Shown here: positions 1 to 8,038 of the stretch, one piece after another
Position numbering within the stretch: position 1 is the first letter of the stretch
How the letters are laid out: the number at the start of each line of letters is the position of its first letter
From: Chara braunii
Lineage: Eukaryota; Streptophyta; Charophyceae; Charales; Characeae
DNA: 22,270 bases
Direction: 5' to 3'
Assembly (NCBI GenBank): GCA_003427395.1
Contig: BFEA01000130.1
Location: 2,405,718-2,427,987 of the forward strand
Notes under the pieces: model-generated
What the model was told of the DNA's origin: nothing
Seen by the model: the letters and a program-made list of their open reading frames with translations, nothing else
The model's database searches: none
Made by a program: the position numbers and the translations under genes

Positions 1-427
1 GGGGGTCGGGTAGCCCCGCGGCGGGGGTCCGGGGGTGAAACCCCTACCCCGGCTTGGGCCCCGGGGATCCCCGCGTGACAACCCTGACTATGTTCGACGC
101 CCGTTGTCAACAACGCCCTTTTTCGTCTTCTTTAAACCTATGTTGCGGCACGTATATCCCAATATCATACTCATCAAGCTTGATAAAGTAGTAAGTGAGG
201 ACATACATACCATCAAGCTCTCATCCTTGACTCTTTAGACCTTCATATCTGACGATCTCATAGGGAACCACAACCCTCTTTGATATGGAGTTAAGGGAAT
301 GGACCAACTTCTTCGATTCTTCCTTATCCAGTCTTCTGGACCTCCTCATCTTCCGTCATGTCTCCTATCATCGCTTCTAGTCCTACCCCTAGTCTTGAAA
401 GCACTGTCTCTTCTCGCCTTTCCTGTC
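1..427. other. No gene recognised; GC-rich left edge
   Basis: The first 80 bases are very GC-rich and hold short self-complementary stretches, for example GGGGGT with ACCCC around 31-46 and a GGGGATCCCC palindrome near 62-71. From about 90 to 427 the plus strand is pyrimidine-rich. That matches the purine-rich sense strand of the minus-strand genes that follow. After the stop at 428 the minus frame runs about twelve codons to another TAG and then meets several more, so any gene ends at or soon after 428. I see nothing else supportable here. Confidence 0.5.
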
Positions 428-757
428 CTAGTCCTTCACAGCTCTGAAGACTCCTATCAGTCTGCCTCTGTCATCTCTTATCTCATGCTCACCTTCTACT
501 CCGAACAGACCTGTATCTAGGTATAATTCTCCCTCTTGCTCTTCTAGGTAAGCCACTCCTCTTTTGATTTCAATCCTCCCTGTCCTTGGGCATGTTAACC
601 TCCTGCAAATCGACGTTCCCATAGTACACAGGTCTTCTCGAGTCCATGTACCTAGGAGTCGGGTTAGGTTTTCAGAAGTCCTTCTATAAGTTTGCCGCCG
701 GGACCCTTCTCGAATTATATCTCCACCTGTTGATCTATGATCTCCTCCTTTTGCCAT
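428..757 (-). CDS. Small hypothetical protein, last frame of the minus-strand cluster
   Basis: This is a reading frame of 109 codons from the ATG at 757-755 to a TAG at 430-428. A GTG at 781 would add eight residues, but the ATG gives a tight overlap: it begins 23 bases before the end of the preceding gene (735-1235). The product is rich in Arg and Glu. It has a charged N-terminal half, then a stretch with alternating hydrophobic and acidic residues near the C-terminus (around EGELYLDTGLFGVEGE) that could form beta strands. No signal peptide or membrane segment is visible. I do not recognise the family, and I cannot align it convincingly to the three upstream copies. The overlap and shared strand suggest it belongs to the same unit. 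A chance frame inside a decayed region is possible. Confidence 0.4.
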   Translation of the reverse strand: MAKGGDHRSTGGDIIREGSRRQTYRRTSENLTRLLGTWTREDLCTMGTSICRRLTCPRTGRIEIKRGVAYLEEQEGELYLDTGLFGVEGEHEIRDDRGRLIGVFRAVKD

Positions 758-1235
758 CAGGTCCTCCGAGTCGTAGCGCACGGTTCACGATCATTTCGCA
801 TCTCCCGTACGTCAAGGCCTCGTAAGGAACCGGGGGTTTGGGCAGTCGTTCAAAGGTTGTTATCCTCGTACTCCAGATGACGGTCTTGCCTATCGAGAGT
901 AACCTATCCCTTTCGTCTTCCACCACTTCTCTCGCTCTTTCCCAACATCGACCGTAGATAAGGTCAACCTCTCTTTCTATTGGTAGGTAAATTCGTACAT
1001 CACATACCCCCGTTCCCAGGAAACGTACGCTCATCACATAGAGGCGTATCTGTTCCCAACCACTATCAACTGTCTCGTACGTGTCAGCCTCGTAAGGAAT
1101 CGACTCTCTCCTCCCTAGGCGACTACGTGCAGCACATACGGCTTTTACTTTCTCCTTTGCTGGCTTTTTACCGGATAGAAACCTTTCCCTCCTTACTTCT
1201 AATTCTTCAGCCGAGATCCCTTTCCCTTCACTCAT
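735..1235 (-). CDS. Unknown-family protein, paralogue 1 of 3
   Basis: This is an open frame of 166 codons from the ATG at 1235-1233 (a GTG lies just before it) to a TAG at 737-735. Residues from about 45 onward align with the two neighbouring frames. Shared points are an (F/I)PY box (IPYEADT), a TG-x-x-D-(V/I) turn (LGTGVCDVRIYLP), a long charged helix ending in GKTVI, a proline box (LPKPPVPYEAL), and a tail like the INMVLRARSW of the others (IVNRALRLGG). The first 40 residues are extra: basic, probably helical and absent from the other copies. No catalytic motif, signal peptide or membrane span is visible. It is the only copy of the three with a long N-terminal extension and no break. The family is unrecognised and I assign no function. 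Amino-acid conservation across copies argues that the frame is or was coding. Confidence 0.6.
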   Translation of the reverse strand: MSEGKGISAEELEVRRERFLSGKKPAKEKVKAVCAARSRLGRRESIPYEADTYETVDSGWEQIRLYVMSVRFLGTGVCDVRIYLPIEREVDLIYGRCWERAREVVEDERDRLLSIGKTVIWSTRITTFERLPKPPVPYEALTYGRCEMIVNRALRLGGPDGKRRRS

Positions 1236-1238
1236 CAC

Positions 1239-1717
1239 TTAGTTCTTCCAGGATCTCGCTCTAAGCACCATGTTAATTATAGGTTTTCAGTTACTCCCGT
1301 CAACGTAGCTGTTTGGAACCGGAGGTCTAGGGAAGTCGTCGTACTCCCTGACCTTGGGCCCATGCTCCCACTCAATTACCTTCTTCCCTTCCTTTTCTAA
1401 TTTCTTTCGGTACTCCCAGACTATACTTTCAGCCCAGTGTCGACAACTCCAGAGTGCGTACGTTAGTTCCCTTTGCTTCTTGTTATAGAACCCAATATCG
1501 TACTCCCCAGTCTCCTCAATGTTTCCTATACAGACATTTTCTCTCAGCTCAACGTTCACTGAAGCAGTGTAGTACTCGATGACGTAAGGGAAAACCCCCC
1601 CTTTTGTGAAGAGTGTCCAATTGTGCAACAAGACTTCTAGGTTTGGCTCGAAAAATTTAGGCAATCCCAGGTGATCCCTATTTCCCAGTTAATCCTGTCA
1701 GTTACATATTCAACCAT
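1239..1717 (-). pseudogene. Unknown-family protein, paralogue 2 of 3, frameshifted and stopped
   Basis: This is the middle copy of the tandem family. An ATG at 1717-1715 opens a frame with the same N-terminal pattern as paralogue 3 (M-x-x-Y-x-x-R-I), but that frame ends at a TAG about 26 codons later. The body of the protein continues in another frame (1287-1664, whose only available starts are non-ATG). It carries KGGVFPYVIEY, an ETGEYDI turn, a lysine/glutamate-rich helix (KKLEKEGKKVI) and the FPRPPVPNSYVDG box. A TGA at 1287-1289 then interrupts it exactly before the conserved tail, which is still readable in frame as KPIINMVLRARSW up to the TAA at 1241-1239. Position by position, the TGA stands where paralogue 3 has Arg (CGG). 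I conclude this copy is broken by one frameshift and one nonsense change. Its function is unknown. Confidence 0.6.
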
Positions 1718-1735
1718 TCTTCCTCTAGTGCCCGG

Positions 1736-2176
1736 TCACTCTTTCCTCTCTCCATCCTGGTGGTTCCAACTCCTTGCTCTGAGTACCATGTTAATCAAAG
1801 GTTCCCGATTCCCACCATCAGTAAAACTTTCCGGTAGACAAGGCTCTGGAACCCCATAAAATAGGATTGGCGATGAATTACTAATCACCTTCTCCCCTTT
1901 CTTCTCCAACTCCTTCTTTTCTTGCCCGACGTTGTCTTTAATCCAGTTTCTAAGAGACTCTCGATCGGTCCCCCTCTCCCTCAACAGAGGTATGTAGGGC
2001 TGGATGTCGTACTCCCCTGTGTCAAGGTGTTTTACCACGAGGACATAGGCCTTCCCAGGGGCGTGGCGTTCTTCTAGAGATATACAGCTTTCTATCTTGT
2101 AAGGGAAAGCCCCCCCGCTAGTAATTGGAACTAAGGCGTCCAGGGCTGCTGTAATCCTAGGGCAGTAACCTGACAT
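1736..2176 (-). CDS. Unknown-family protein, paralogue 3 of 3
   Basis: This is an unbroken frame of 146 codons from the ATG at 2176-2174 to a TGA at 1738-1736. In order it has: an N-terminal MSGYCPRIT segment; SGGAFPYKIES; a strand-rich part with AYVLVVKH; LDTGEYDIQPY; a charged helix with KKELEKKGEKVI; VPEPCLPESFTDGG; and the LINMVLRARSW tail ending in a charged tip. Every one of these blocks recurs in paralogue 2, and most recur in paralogue 1. Spacing to the next copy is only about 20 bases, as in compact viral or bacterial-like gene arrays and unlike typical plant genes. The start is well supported because the neighbouring copy begins with the same pattern. I see no cysteine/histidine zinc pattern, signal peptide or known catalytic motif. 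The family is unrecognised; host, viral or transposon origin are all open. Confidence 0.6.
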   Translation of the reverse strand: MSGYCPRITAALDALVPITSGGAFPYKIESCISLEERHAPGKAYVLVVKHLDTGEYDIQPYIPLLRERGTDRESLRNWIKDNVGQEKKELEKKGEKVISNSSPILFYGVPEPCLPESFTDGGNREPLINMVLRARSWNHQDGERKE

Positions 2177-2267
2177 TTTCCGTCCCTTAACCCCCTATCT
2201 TTACTCGTCTGCGCTTTCCTCTTCACAGGCAGTTCTTACTATGGCTGCTCTAGGCCCTTAACCTCGG

Positions 2268-3985
2268 TCACTGAGCCTCCCACATCTCTTCCTCGTCGGC
2301 AAACAACTCTTCTTCAACCCAATCGTCTTCTGGTGGCTCTTCCTCGTCCTCTAAAGCACTGTTGCACCGATAGTACGTTCTTAACTCGAAGAATCCCACA
2401 AGGGACCTTTCCCTAACAAAAGGGTCAAACCCCTATTCGTCAAACAGCTCCGCCAATCTAGCCAAATGATTCGGCGGCTCCCGTATTGCCCTGTCAAATG
2501 CAGACCAGAATGCAACAGGCTGGTCCTGAGCAGGCCCTCGCCAAGAGTCTCGTGGTGAGGCAGCCCTAATTAGCTCCACTAATTCCAAGCCTTCGTTCCC
2601 AAACCTAGGTCCCTCCTTCCACAAAGCGTAATAAGCGTGGTGCTCGTCACTGGACCAGAAGAGGGTCTGAATCTCCCGAAAAGCTAAATGCACCTGAATT
2701 AGCCTGTCAAGTCCTCCTAGGAATGCCTCTAAGACAAACAAGGGGATGGGAAGCCTTATCGCTTCTTCCGAGTGTGGCAGAAAGCCCTCCTTGGCGAGGC
2801 GGAGTGAGACTCGTATGTATCTAAATTCTCGACCCACCTGACGTTGTCGTTCCTGGTGTCTCTCTACCTCCTCGCGCAGCACTTCCACCACCGGTGCCTC
2901 GTCCTCCCACGTATGGCGATTGAGACTCGATATTATCCCCAGGTGTTGGTCACGTTGGCCCTGCTCTACCGCTCTTCGTATAAAGTCTGCGAGTATTGCC
3001 GGCTGATAGTAAAGGAAGCCATTCACTGACAACTCTACCAAAGTCGGAAAGACCCTCCCTCTACTATCTCGATCAAATCCAGTACGAGACACTACCAACA
3101 GCCAAACCCCGGTCTCAATAATATCGACCTCCAAGTCCTGTCTGTCTCCCCTCTATTGGGTATCAGAGTTAATCTTCCCGGTAACGTGAACTCTACCCAG
3201 TCTTCGTCTATAAATTTGGGCTCTTTGTATGCGAACTGCCTCAACGCCACCGGGTGCTCTATCTCGCTGCTAGGCATCTAGACCTCCTCAAAAGTCCCGT
3301 CCAAAATCCTGGTCCTGTCTATCTCCCCACTTGTCTCTGCTCTCCTTACCTCGTCTCTGACTCTGAACACGATTCTGCGCAACTGTCTACGTGTGGGAAT
3401 CGCTCTGTTTAGACAGTAAGTAAGTAACCAAGCTAGCTCGACAACAGTTATCATAAACTGTGTTGCCCTCTGCACTACAGCGAGTAGCCTCTGATGTCTC
3501 TCCTCGTCACCAAAGACTACTCCTGTGAGGAATCTAGGAACGATAACTGCTCGCACAGACGTAGCTCTAGGGAGCTCCCAGTCGTACGCAAAACGCACCG
3601 TGTAGAAGGCTACCGAGTCGGCTCCGCTCCTCTCAACAAACTCACTGAATACTCTCGCACCGAATCTACGTGATAATGACGTCAGGCATAAGAGAGTGTG
3701 ACAACGACGGGCAGTCTCTATCACTAGATACCTCCACTCCTCCCTTGAGAGATATAATCTAACGTTCACTTCTGCGCGAAGACGTTCGCTAGCCCTGTCC
3801 CTTCTAACACACACTCTAGGCTCCGCCTCAATTCTCACCCACAGGAAGACGCCTTCGCGTATTACTAGACCTCGCTGCTCAGACGGTCTATACTTGCTTG
3901 ATCCTTCCAACAGAAGACTAATGACGTCACGGAAGCCGCTCCGCTCAACGCGATGTACTGAAGACTCCGATTCGATGTAGACCAT
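2268..3985 (-). pseudogene. Long unknown protein broken by two TAG stops and a frameshift
   Basis: The ATG at 3985-3983 opens 235 codons ending at a TAG (3278-3280). The same frame resumes at once with an ATG and runs to 3092. From about 3150-3130 reading continues in another frame, open from a TTG at 3134 to a TAG at 2433-2435 with no good ATG of its own. After that TAG the same frame reads 54 more residues to a TGA at 2270-2268. These 54 are strikingly acidic (runs such as EDEEEPPEDDW and ADEEE). The simplest reading is one former gene of roughly 570 codons. The first part has EGVFLWVRIEAE and a V-x-V-R-x-YL stretch faintly like the small paralogues downstream. The third part is helical, with a charged REEVERHQERQRQ stretch. 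No known fold is recognised. Separate small overlapping genes are the alternative, but the missing ATG starts argue against it. Confidence 0.5.
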
Positions 3986-5395
3986 TCCTAATCAAAATAA
4001 AAACGGTTTTCTCTCAGTATATCACTCCCTGTGCCACTCTCAGACTATTGAGCTCACAGACCCCCACGATAGGCCTCCTCTGATCACCCCTCTATCCCTT
4101 CAAGACGTCAACAGGCCTAGAAGAGAACCGCCCTCTGGCGTATCTCTCCCTACCCTTGTGTCAAGAAGGAGGTCGGATCAACATGCCATCATCGCTGGCC
4201 TACCTTCCCTGTCGCGACCTGAGCACGAGCCGGCGAACTCATGTGCTCTAGGGTGGACCGAAGTCACACGCGAATAGGGAGGCGGTGTCTCACTAGTGCA
4301 TCCTCACTCCTGTCCATGCCTCTACTCGGCCCACCTCAGGCATGGTCTCACATCCCGACTCGTGCTGTGAATCAATCCCCCCTGCTATCCATCATAATCG
4401 ACTAGCCTGTCTAGCCCCTGCCCAACTCCTTGCAATCCGGGGCGCTTCTCCCCTCCCCCTCAGTCCCTTCAAGTCATCTCCTGCTCACGATTCTCTCTCT
4501 TGGAATCAATATCCGGGTGGACTGACCAAAGGGTAGGGAAAATCAGAATAACATCTCTCGATCACAAGAAGAGCAACAGGAATGAAAGGCGCGAAAGACG
4601 AGAGAAAAGCAGGAATCAGCAAAAATCACAATATGTAGAAATCACAGCCTCACCAGAGGAAGTCGATCATGAGTCGATGGGGGTGTCGTCTGCCCGCTCG
4701 TGCTCGTACTGTCCAACATCTCACCCGTGCACTCCGATCACTTGGCCAGTTGACTAGCCTCCTCTCGTCCGCCCTCTTCCATTCATATCCCTGTCCTGAT
4801 CCTCTCACCTCCTCGCGGTTACAGGTGGACCGAAGTCCCGAGAGGCAGCCTTCCCCGGCAACGGCGCCACTGTCGACCGTTAGTAGGGCTCTGCCGGCCT
4901 CCAACACAAACCCTATATCTCGCACCGCGTCTGTCACCCACGGGAGGGTTGGTCGGGGCTCCTATAACCTGCACATGTCACGTCAATACCCATCCAAGAC
5001 AAAGTGCTGCCAGACTGACTCGAGGCCATGCGATACAAGTCTCAAAGAGTAGGCAGGAAAAAAAACAATATCAGAGTTTCCATCAAGTCAAGTACAATGC
5101 GGTGCTCTGCACAGTTCCCGATCTCAGGTGAAGTTCCCCTGTATATGTGAGTGGGATCTGTTTGAGTGCCTACGGAATGCATGGATAACCTCCGCCTAAC
5201 TCTCCCTCTTAGGAGGGTTCGCCTATACCTCGCACACTTGTCCCACGGAATGGTGCTTGAACTTTCTGTGTCAGACGTCTCCTCCCTCGCCCATCGAGGC
5301 CATAGCCCAAGCTCGGTATAGACCATGCCTCGCTGGGATCCCAATACGACGAGACAACGCTCCAGGGGCCCGTTGGTGGAAGTCCCCCTTCAAAG
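3986..5395. other. Intergenic stretch without a recognised gene
   Basis: Just upstream of the minus-strand start at 3985 lies a short AT-rich patch (about 3987-4010) that could hold the promoter of the cluster; no defined box is clear. The plus strand stays pyrimidine-rich to about 4510, then turns purine-rich (about 4540-4660). The motif TGGACCGAAGTC occurs twice, near 4254 and 4828, the only internal repeat I noticed. Open frames here are short, proline- or serine-rich and without family features, so I treat them as chance. An A-run sits near 5059. Confidence 0.5.
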
Positions 5396-5741
5396 ACCCT
5401 GTTCGCAGTACCTCTTCAAGAGTTCGGTTCGTGAGTGCGCCTCTTTGGACTGGTTCTAANCCGCCATGCGGCCCTCCGGAAACCNGTATCACAAAGTACC
5501 NTTTCGAAAAGCCCGGTTCGGAATCGTACCCTTTGGGTGTCCACGAGCCTCAAGTTGACCAACCACTGCCTCTAGACCACGTGAGCCACCNANGGANTNC
5601 GAATCTCGAAGTACNTGCTCGGANCGCCCGGTTNGGGAATGTGCCCTTTGGGAGTCCCGGAACCTCAAGATGGCCGGTCAATGTTCCCAAGCTGCCATGA
5701 GCCCCTTCGGAAATCCGACTCGCCAGGTGCCTGGCCGGAAA
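5396..5741. repeat. Tandem repeat, about 115 bp, three degenerate copies, with N bases
   Basis: The marker GCCCGGTT occurs at 5511, 5626 and 5742, which gives periods of 115 and 116. The text after it also matches between copies: CCCTTTGGG, then CCTCAAG, then GAGCC and a GGA/AAG end. A more degenerate copy precedes the first marker, from about 5396. All ten N bases of the window fall here (5460, 5485, 5501, 5591, 5593, 5597, 5599, 5615, 5624, 5634). Isolated Ns suggest unresolved differences between nearly identical repeat reads, not a sized gap. Confidence 0.75.
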
Positions 5742-5755
5742 GCCCGGTTCAAATC

Positions 5756-5980
5756 ATGCCTCTTCGCGAACGTACCCCTTGGAAAGCCCACTGCAAGGTC
5801 GTACCTCTTTGCGGACGTACCTCATAGAAATCCCACTTCACGGTCGTACCTCTTCGCGGACGTACCTCTTAGAAAGCCCACTTCACGGTCGTACCTCTTC
5901 GCGGACGTACCTCTTAGAAAACCCACTTCACGGTCGTACCTCTTCTCAGACGTACCTCTTAGAAAGCCTGCTTCACAACC
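5756..5980. repeat. 45-bp tandem repeat, five copies
   Basis: Five adjoining 45-base units lie at 5756-5800, 5801-5845, 5846-5890, 5891-5935 and 5936-5980. The core is GTACCTCTTCGCGGACGTAC followed by CTCTTAGAAAGCCCACTTCA and a CGGTC end. The middle units are nearly identical and the outer ones have drifted. Because 45 is a multiple of three, it yields an apparently repetitive 15-residue protein in more than one frame. That alone is not evidence of coding. Confidence 0.9.
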
Positions 5981-6235
5981 GTACCCGCTTAGTAAAGTGT
6001 CCGCTCGACAAAACGTCCCTTCAGCAAAGTGTCCGCTCAGAGAAGTATCTGCTCGGTAAAATGTCCATTCGGTAAAATGTCCCTTCGGTAGAATGTCCCC
6101 CCGGTAGGGCCCCCTTCGGTAGAGTGCCCCTTCGGTAGTGCCCTCACAATAGAATGTTCCTTTTGTAGGGTGTCACTCCGGTAAAATGCCCGATCATCAA
6201 AGCCGCTCAGTAAGAGCGACTACCCGGTAAAGTGT
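5981..6235. repeat. Short-period degenerate repeat, about 16 bp
   Basis: The unit GGTAAAATGTCCCTTC and variants (GGTAGAATGTCCCCCC, GGTAGAGTGCCCCTTC, GTAAAGTGTCCGCTC) recurs about a dozen times, almost back to back. Periods are mostly 15-17 bases. It follows the 45-bp array without a break, and the shared CCGCTTAGTAAA/CTCTTAGAAA elements suggest the two arrays are related. No coding role is visible. Confidence 0.75.
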
Positions 6236-6257
6236 CTGATTCCCAACTGCGTCCGAG

Positions 6258-6585
6258 AGCCCCGTTCAGCCTGGTGTTCCGATCCACGCCCAGAGACCAG
6301 TCTGGTCTGATCTTCCAGCCTATGCTCAAAGACCCGCTCATGTGCGACCTCCCAATCAGCGCTCAAACGCCCGGTTCAACGTGATGTTCCGGACGTGCAT
6401 CCAAGAGCTGGTCTTGTCGGTGCACTGTGGACACTGAGAAGACTTGTCCTGTCCGATAGTCCGTCCATACCCAGAAGGCCCCGTCCGGTCCTGGTGCTCT
6501 AGTCCGCCCGTCCAAGGAGCCACCTTGCGCGACGCCCTGACGTGCCCGTCGCCCCCCCCTTGTTCACATGTCTGCAGGCGCGCGG
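6258..6585. repeat. Degenerate repeat of about 109 bp, three copies
   Basis: The marker (A)G-CCC-GTTC followed by a CTGGTG/GTGATGTTCC-like block recurs at 6258, 6367 and 6476, which is 109 bases apart each time. The copies also share a (C)CAGAG/CCAAGAG-CTGGTCTT segment downstream. The marker resembles the GCCCGGTT marker of the 115-bp repeat at 5511, so this may be an older block of the same family. Confidence 0.55.
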
Positions 6586-6640
6586 GTGTGTACTCAGTCG
6601 GGCGCACGTGGGGGTACTTCAATGTCCGCGGCCTCCCCCT

Positions 6641-6895
6641 CCTCGTGCGTGCATGTGCACAGATGAGTGCGGGTGTGCTCGGATGTGTGCCGATGCGCGC
6701 GAGTATGGTCGGGTGTACGGGAGTGCACGCGCGTGTGTGCGGACGCGCGCGGTTGTGCACGAGTACGCGCGGTTGAGCGCGGGTGTGTGTGAACCCCCCC
6801 CCCCGTGGTTGTGCGCGGGTGCGCGCTGTTGTGCGCGTGTATTTTCGGATGTGCGCGAGTGCGCGCGGGTGTCCGCGGTGTGCGCAGATGACTCA
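6641..6895. repeat. 10-bp periodic alternating purine-pyrimidine repeat (GTGCGCGGGT-like)
   Basis: From about 6670 to 6790 successive ten-base blocks have the form GGGTGTGCGC, GGATGTGTGC, GAGTGCACGC, GGTTGTGCAC and so on, in strict 10-base register. After an interruption with an 11-base C run (about 6797-6807) the same register pattern resumes to about 6890. Most of the tract is alternating purine-pyrimidine (GT/GC steps). Open frames on both strands here are artefacts of this composition. Z-DNA formation is a reasonable physical expectation but is not shown. Confidence 0.8.
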
Positions 6896-6930
6896 GCGCG
6901 CCTTCTATCCACGCGTGAGTGTCTGTGGTG

Positions 6931-7342
6931 GTGCGCAGCTGCCCTGCGACTCCTCTTACCCGTGCGCAGATGCTAGCAAGTGAGCGGAGCTGCCCCTCGA
7001 TCCTTCTCATCCGCGCGCGAGGCCTGCGAGTGTGCGCAGATGCCCCGGCGGCTCTTCTCACCGTGCGCGATGCTAGCACGTGCGCGCAAAACTCCCCACG
7101 GCTCCCTCCTCACCCGGGCGCGATACCAGCGAGTGTGCACAGTTGCCCTGCGGCCCTTCTCGCCTGCGCCCGAAGCCAGCCAGTGTGCGCAGTTGCCCCG
7201 GCGGCTCTCTCGTCACCCGGCGCATTGCTAGCGCGTGAGGGCAGATGTCCGCGGCTCCTCTCTCCGTGCGCAAAACCAGTGGGTGAGAGCAGATGTCCGC
7301 GGCTCCTCTCTCCGTGCGCGAAACCAGCGGGTGCGCGTGGAT
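6931..7342. repeat. About 50-bp GC-rich tandem repeat, nine copies
   Basis: The marker GTGCGCAGNT (or GAGNGCAGAT) begins at about 6931, 6982, 7032, 7083, 7135, 7185, 7237, 7285 and 7333, so periods run from 48 to 52. Each unit then carries TGCCCCGGCGGCTCTTCTC-like sequence and a second half with GTGCGCGA and a GCTAGC or ACCAGC block. The last two units are closest to each other. The marker resembles the decamer of the preceding 10-bp array, so the 50-bp unit may be five decamers evolved together. Confidence 0.8.
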
Positions 7343-8006
7343 CCCCGACGCTTGCACACCCGCTCGCCTATGCGAATGTGCGCGCACGTGTGGACAGCGT
7401 CCCTGTTCCCACTACGCGCGAACGCCAGCGCACGCACTCCTGTTCGTTCGTGCTTGAAAGTCCTCTTTCCTTCGATCGCGCGTCTCTCTGTATGTCCCTC
7501 CTCAGTGCATATGTCCCGTGCTTGTCCTTGTCTCGTACGTGTTCGTGGTCCCGTTCGTCAGCACCTGGTTTGCACGCGTATGATCCGTGGGTGGCGGATC
7601 CGTACGTGCCCTGTCTCGTGCGTGTGGGCATCCCGTACGTCTCCCTTCTCGTGCGCCTGTCCGTGTGCGTTCCTGCCCGTGCGTGCTCCCCCCTCGTACG
7701 CCTGTTTGCGCGTGCTCCTTTCTGCCCCCGGTAGCTCGCACATCCAGTCCGCTCGTACGCAAGTCTTCCTCGTGCTTCGTGCGCCTCGGCTCCCGAGCGC
7801 CTCGCCCTGCTTGTCCGAAGTGTCCTCCCGTTCGTGCACGTGCGAAGTGTCTCGTGCCCAGGCTCGGTTCGGCTTATGTAGTCCGTCGGGCCCTTCCCAC
7901 AAGCTTGTGTCCCGACGTCTGGTGCACCGAGGCTGCCCAAGACTTGCAGCGCCTCCGTACCGTGGCTGCGCCTGAGCCTGATTGGCCTTCGAAAGGGTCC
8001 CGGTGA
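7343..8006. other. Low-complexity pyrimidine/GT-rich region, no gene
   Basis: From about 7440 to 7870 the plus strand is full of TCGTGCG, TCCCGTACG, CCCGTGCG and TCTCGTACG words at irregular spacing. This looks like a further decayed minisatellite. Long open frames exist on both strands only because TAA/TAG/TGA are rare in such DNA. Their products are arginine-, serine- and cysteine-rich without domain features. I annotate no gene. Confidence 0.6.
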
Positions 8007-8038
8007 AAAAGGCCTTCCCATAGGGAACTGGGCCTTTT
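8007..8038. repeat. Nested hairpin, 13 bp of stem
   Basis: AAAAGGCCTTCCC at 8007-8019, loop ATA, GGGAA at 8023-8027, then a 3-base bulge and GGCCTTTT at 8031-8038. Both stem segments pair perfectly. It is one of several GGCC-centred inverted repeats in the window. Confidence 0.75.

Noticed and set aside
4342-5700. Frames of 60-147 codons in the intergenic stretch
   Set aside because: Overlapping frames on both strands with biased composition; the longest runs into the N-containing repeat.
5741-5760. GGTTCAAATC, like a tRNA T-loop
   Set aside because: It is part of the 115-bp repeat marker and no cloverleaf can be built around it.
5756-5980. CRISPR-like regular repeat
   Set aside because: Units adjoin directly without unique spacers, and the setting is eukaryotic.
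5670-6075. Repetitive 15-residue-unit protein frames
   Set aside because: They follow directly from the 45-bp tandem repeat, whose length is a multiple of three; several frames are open at once and none has an independent coding signal.
6356-7975. Long overlapping frames on both strands (100-270 codons)
   Set aside because: GC-rich minisatellite with few stop codons. Products are Arg/Ala/Cys/Ser-rich in all frames, with no domains.
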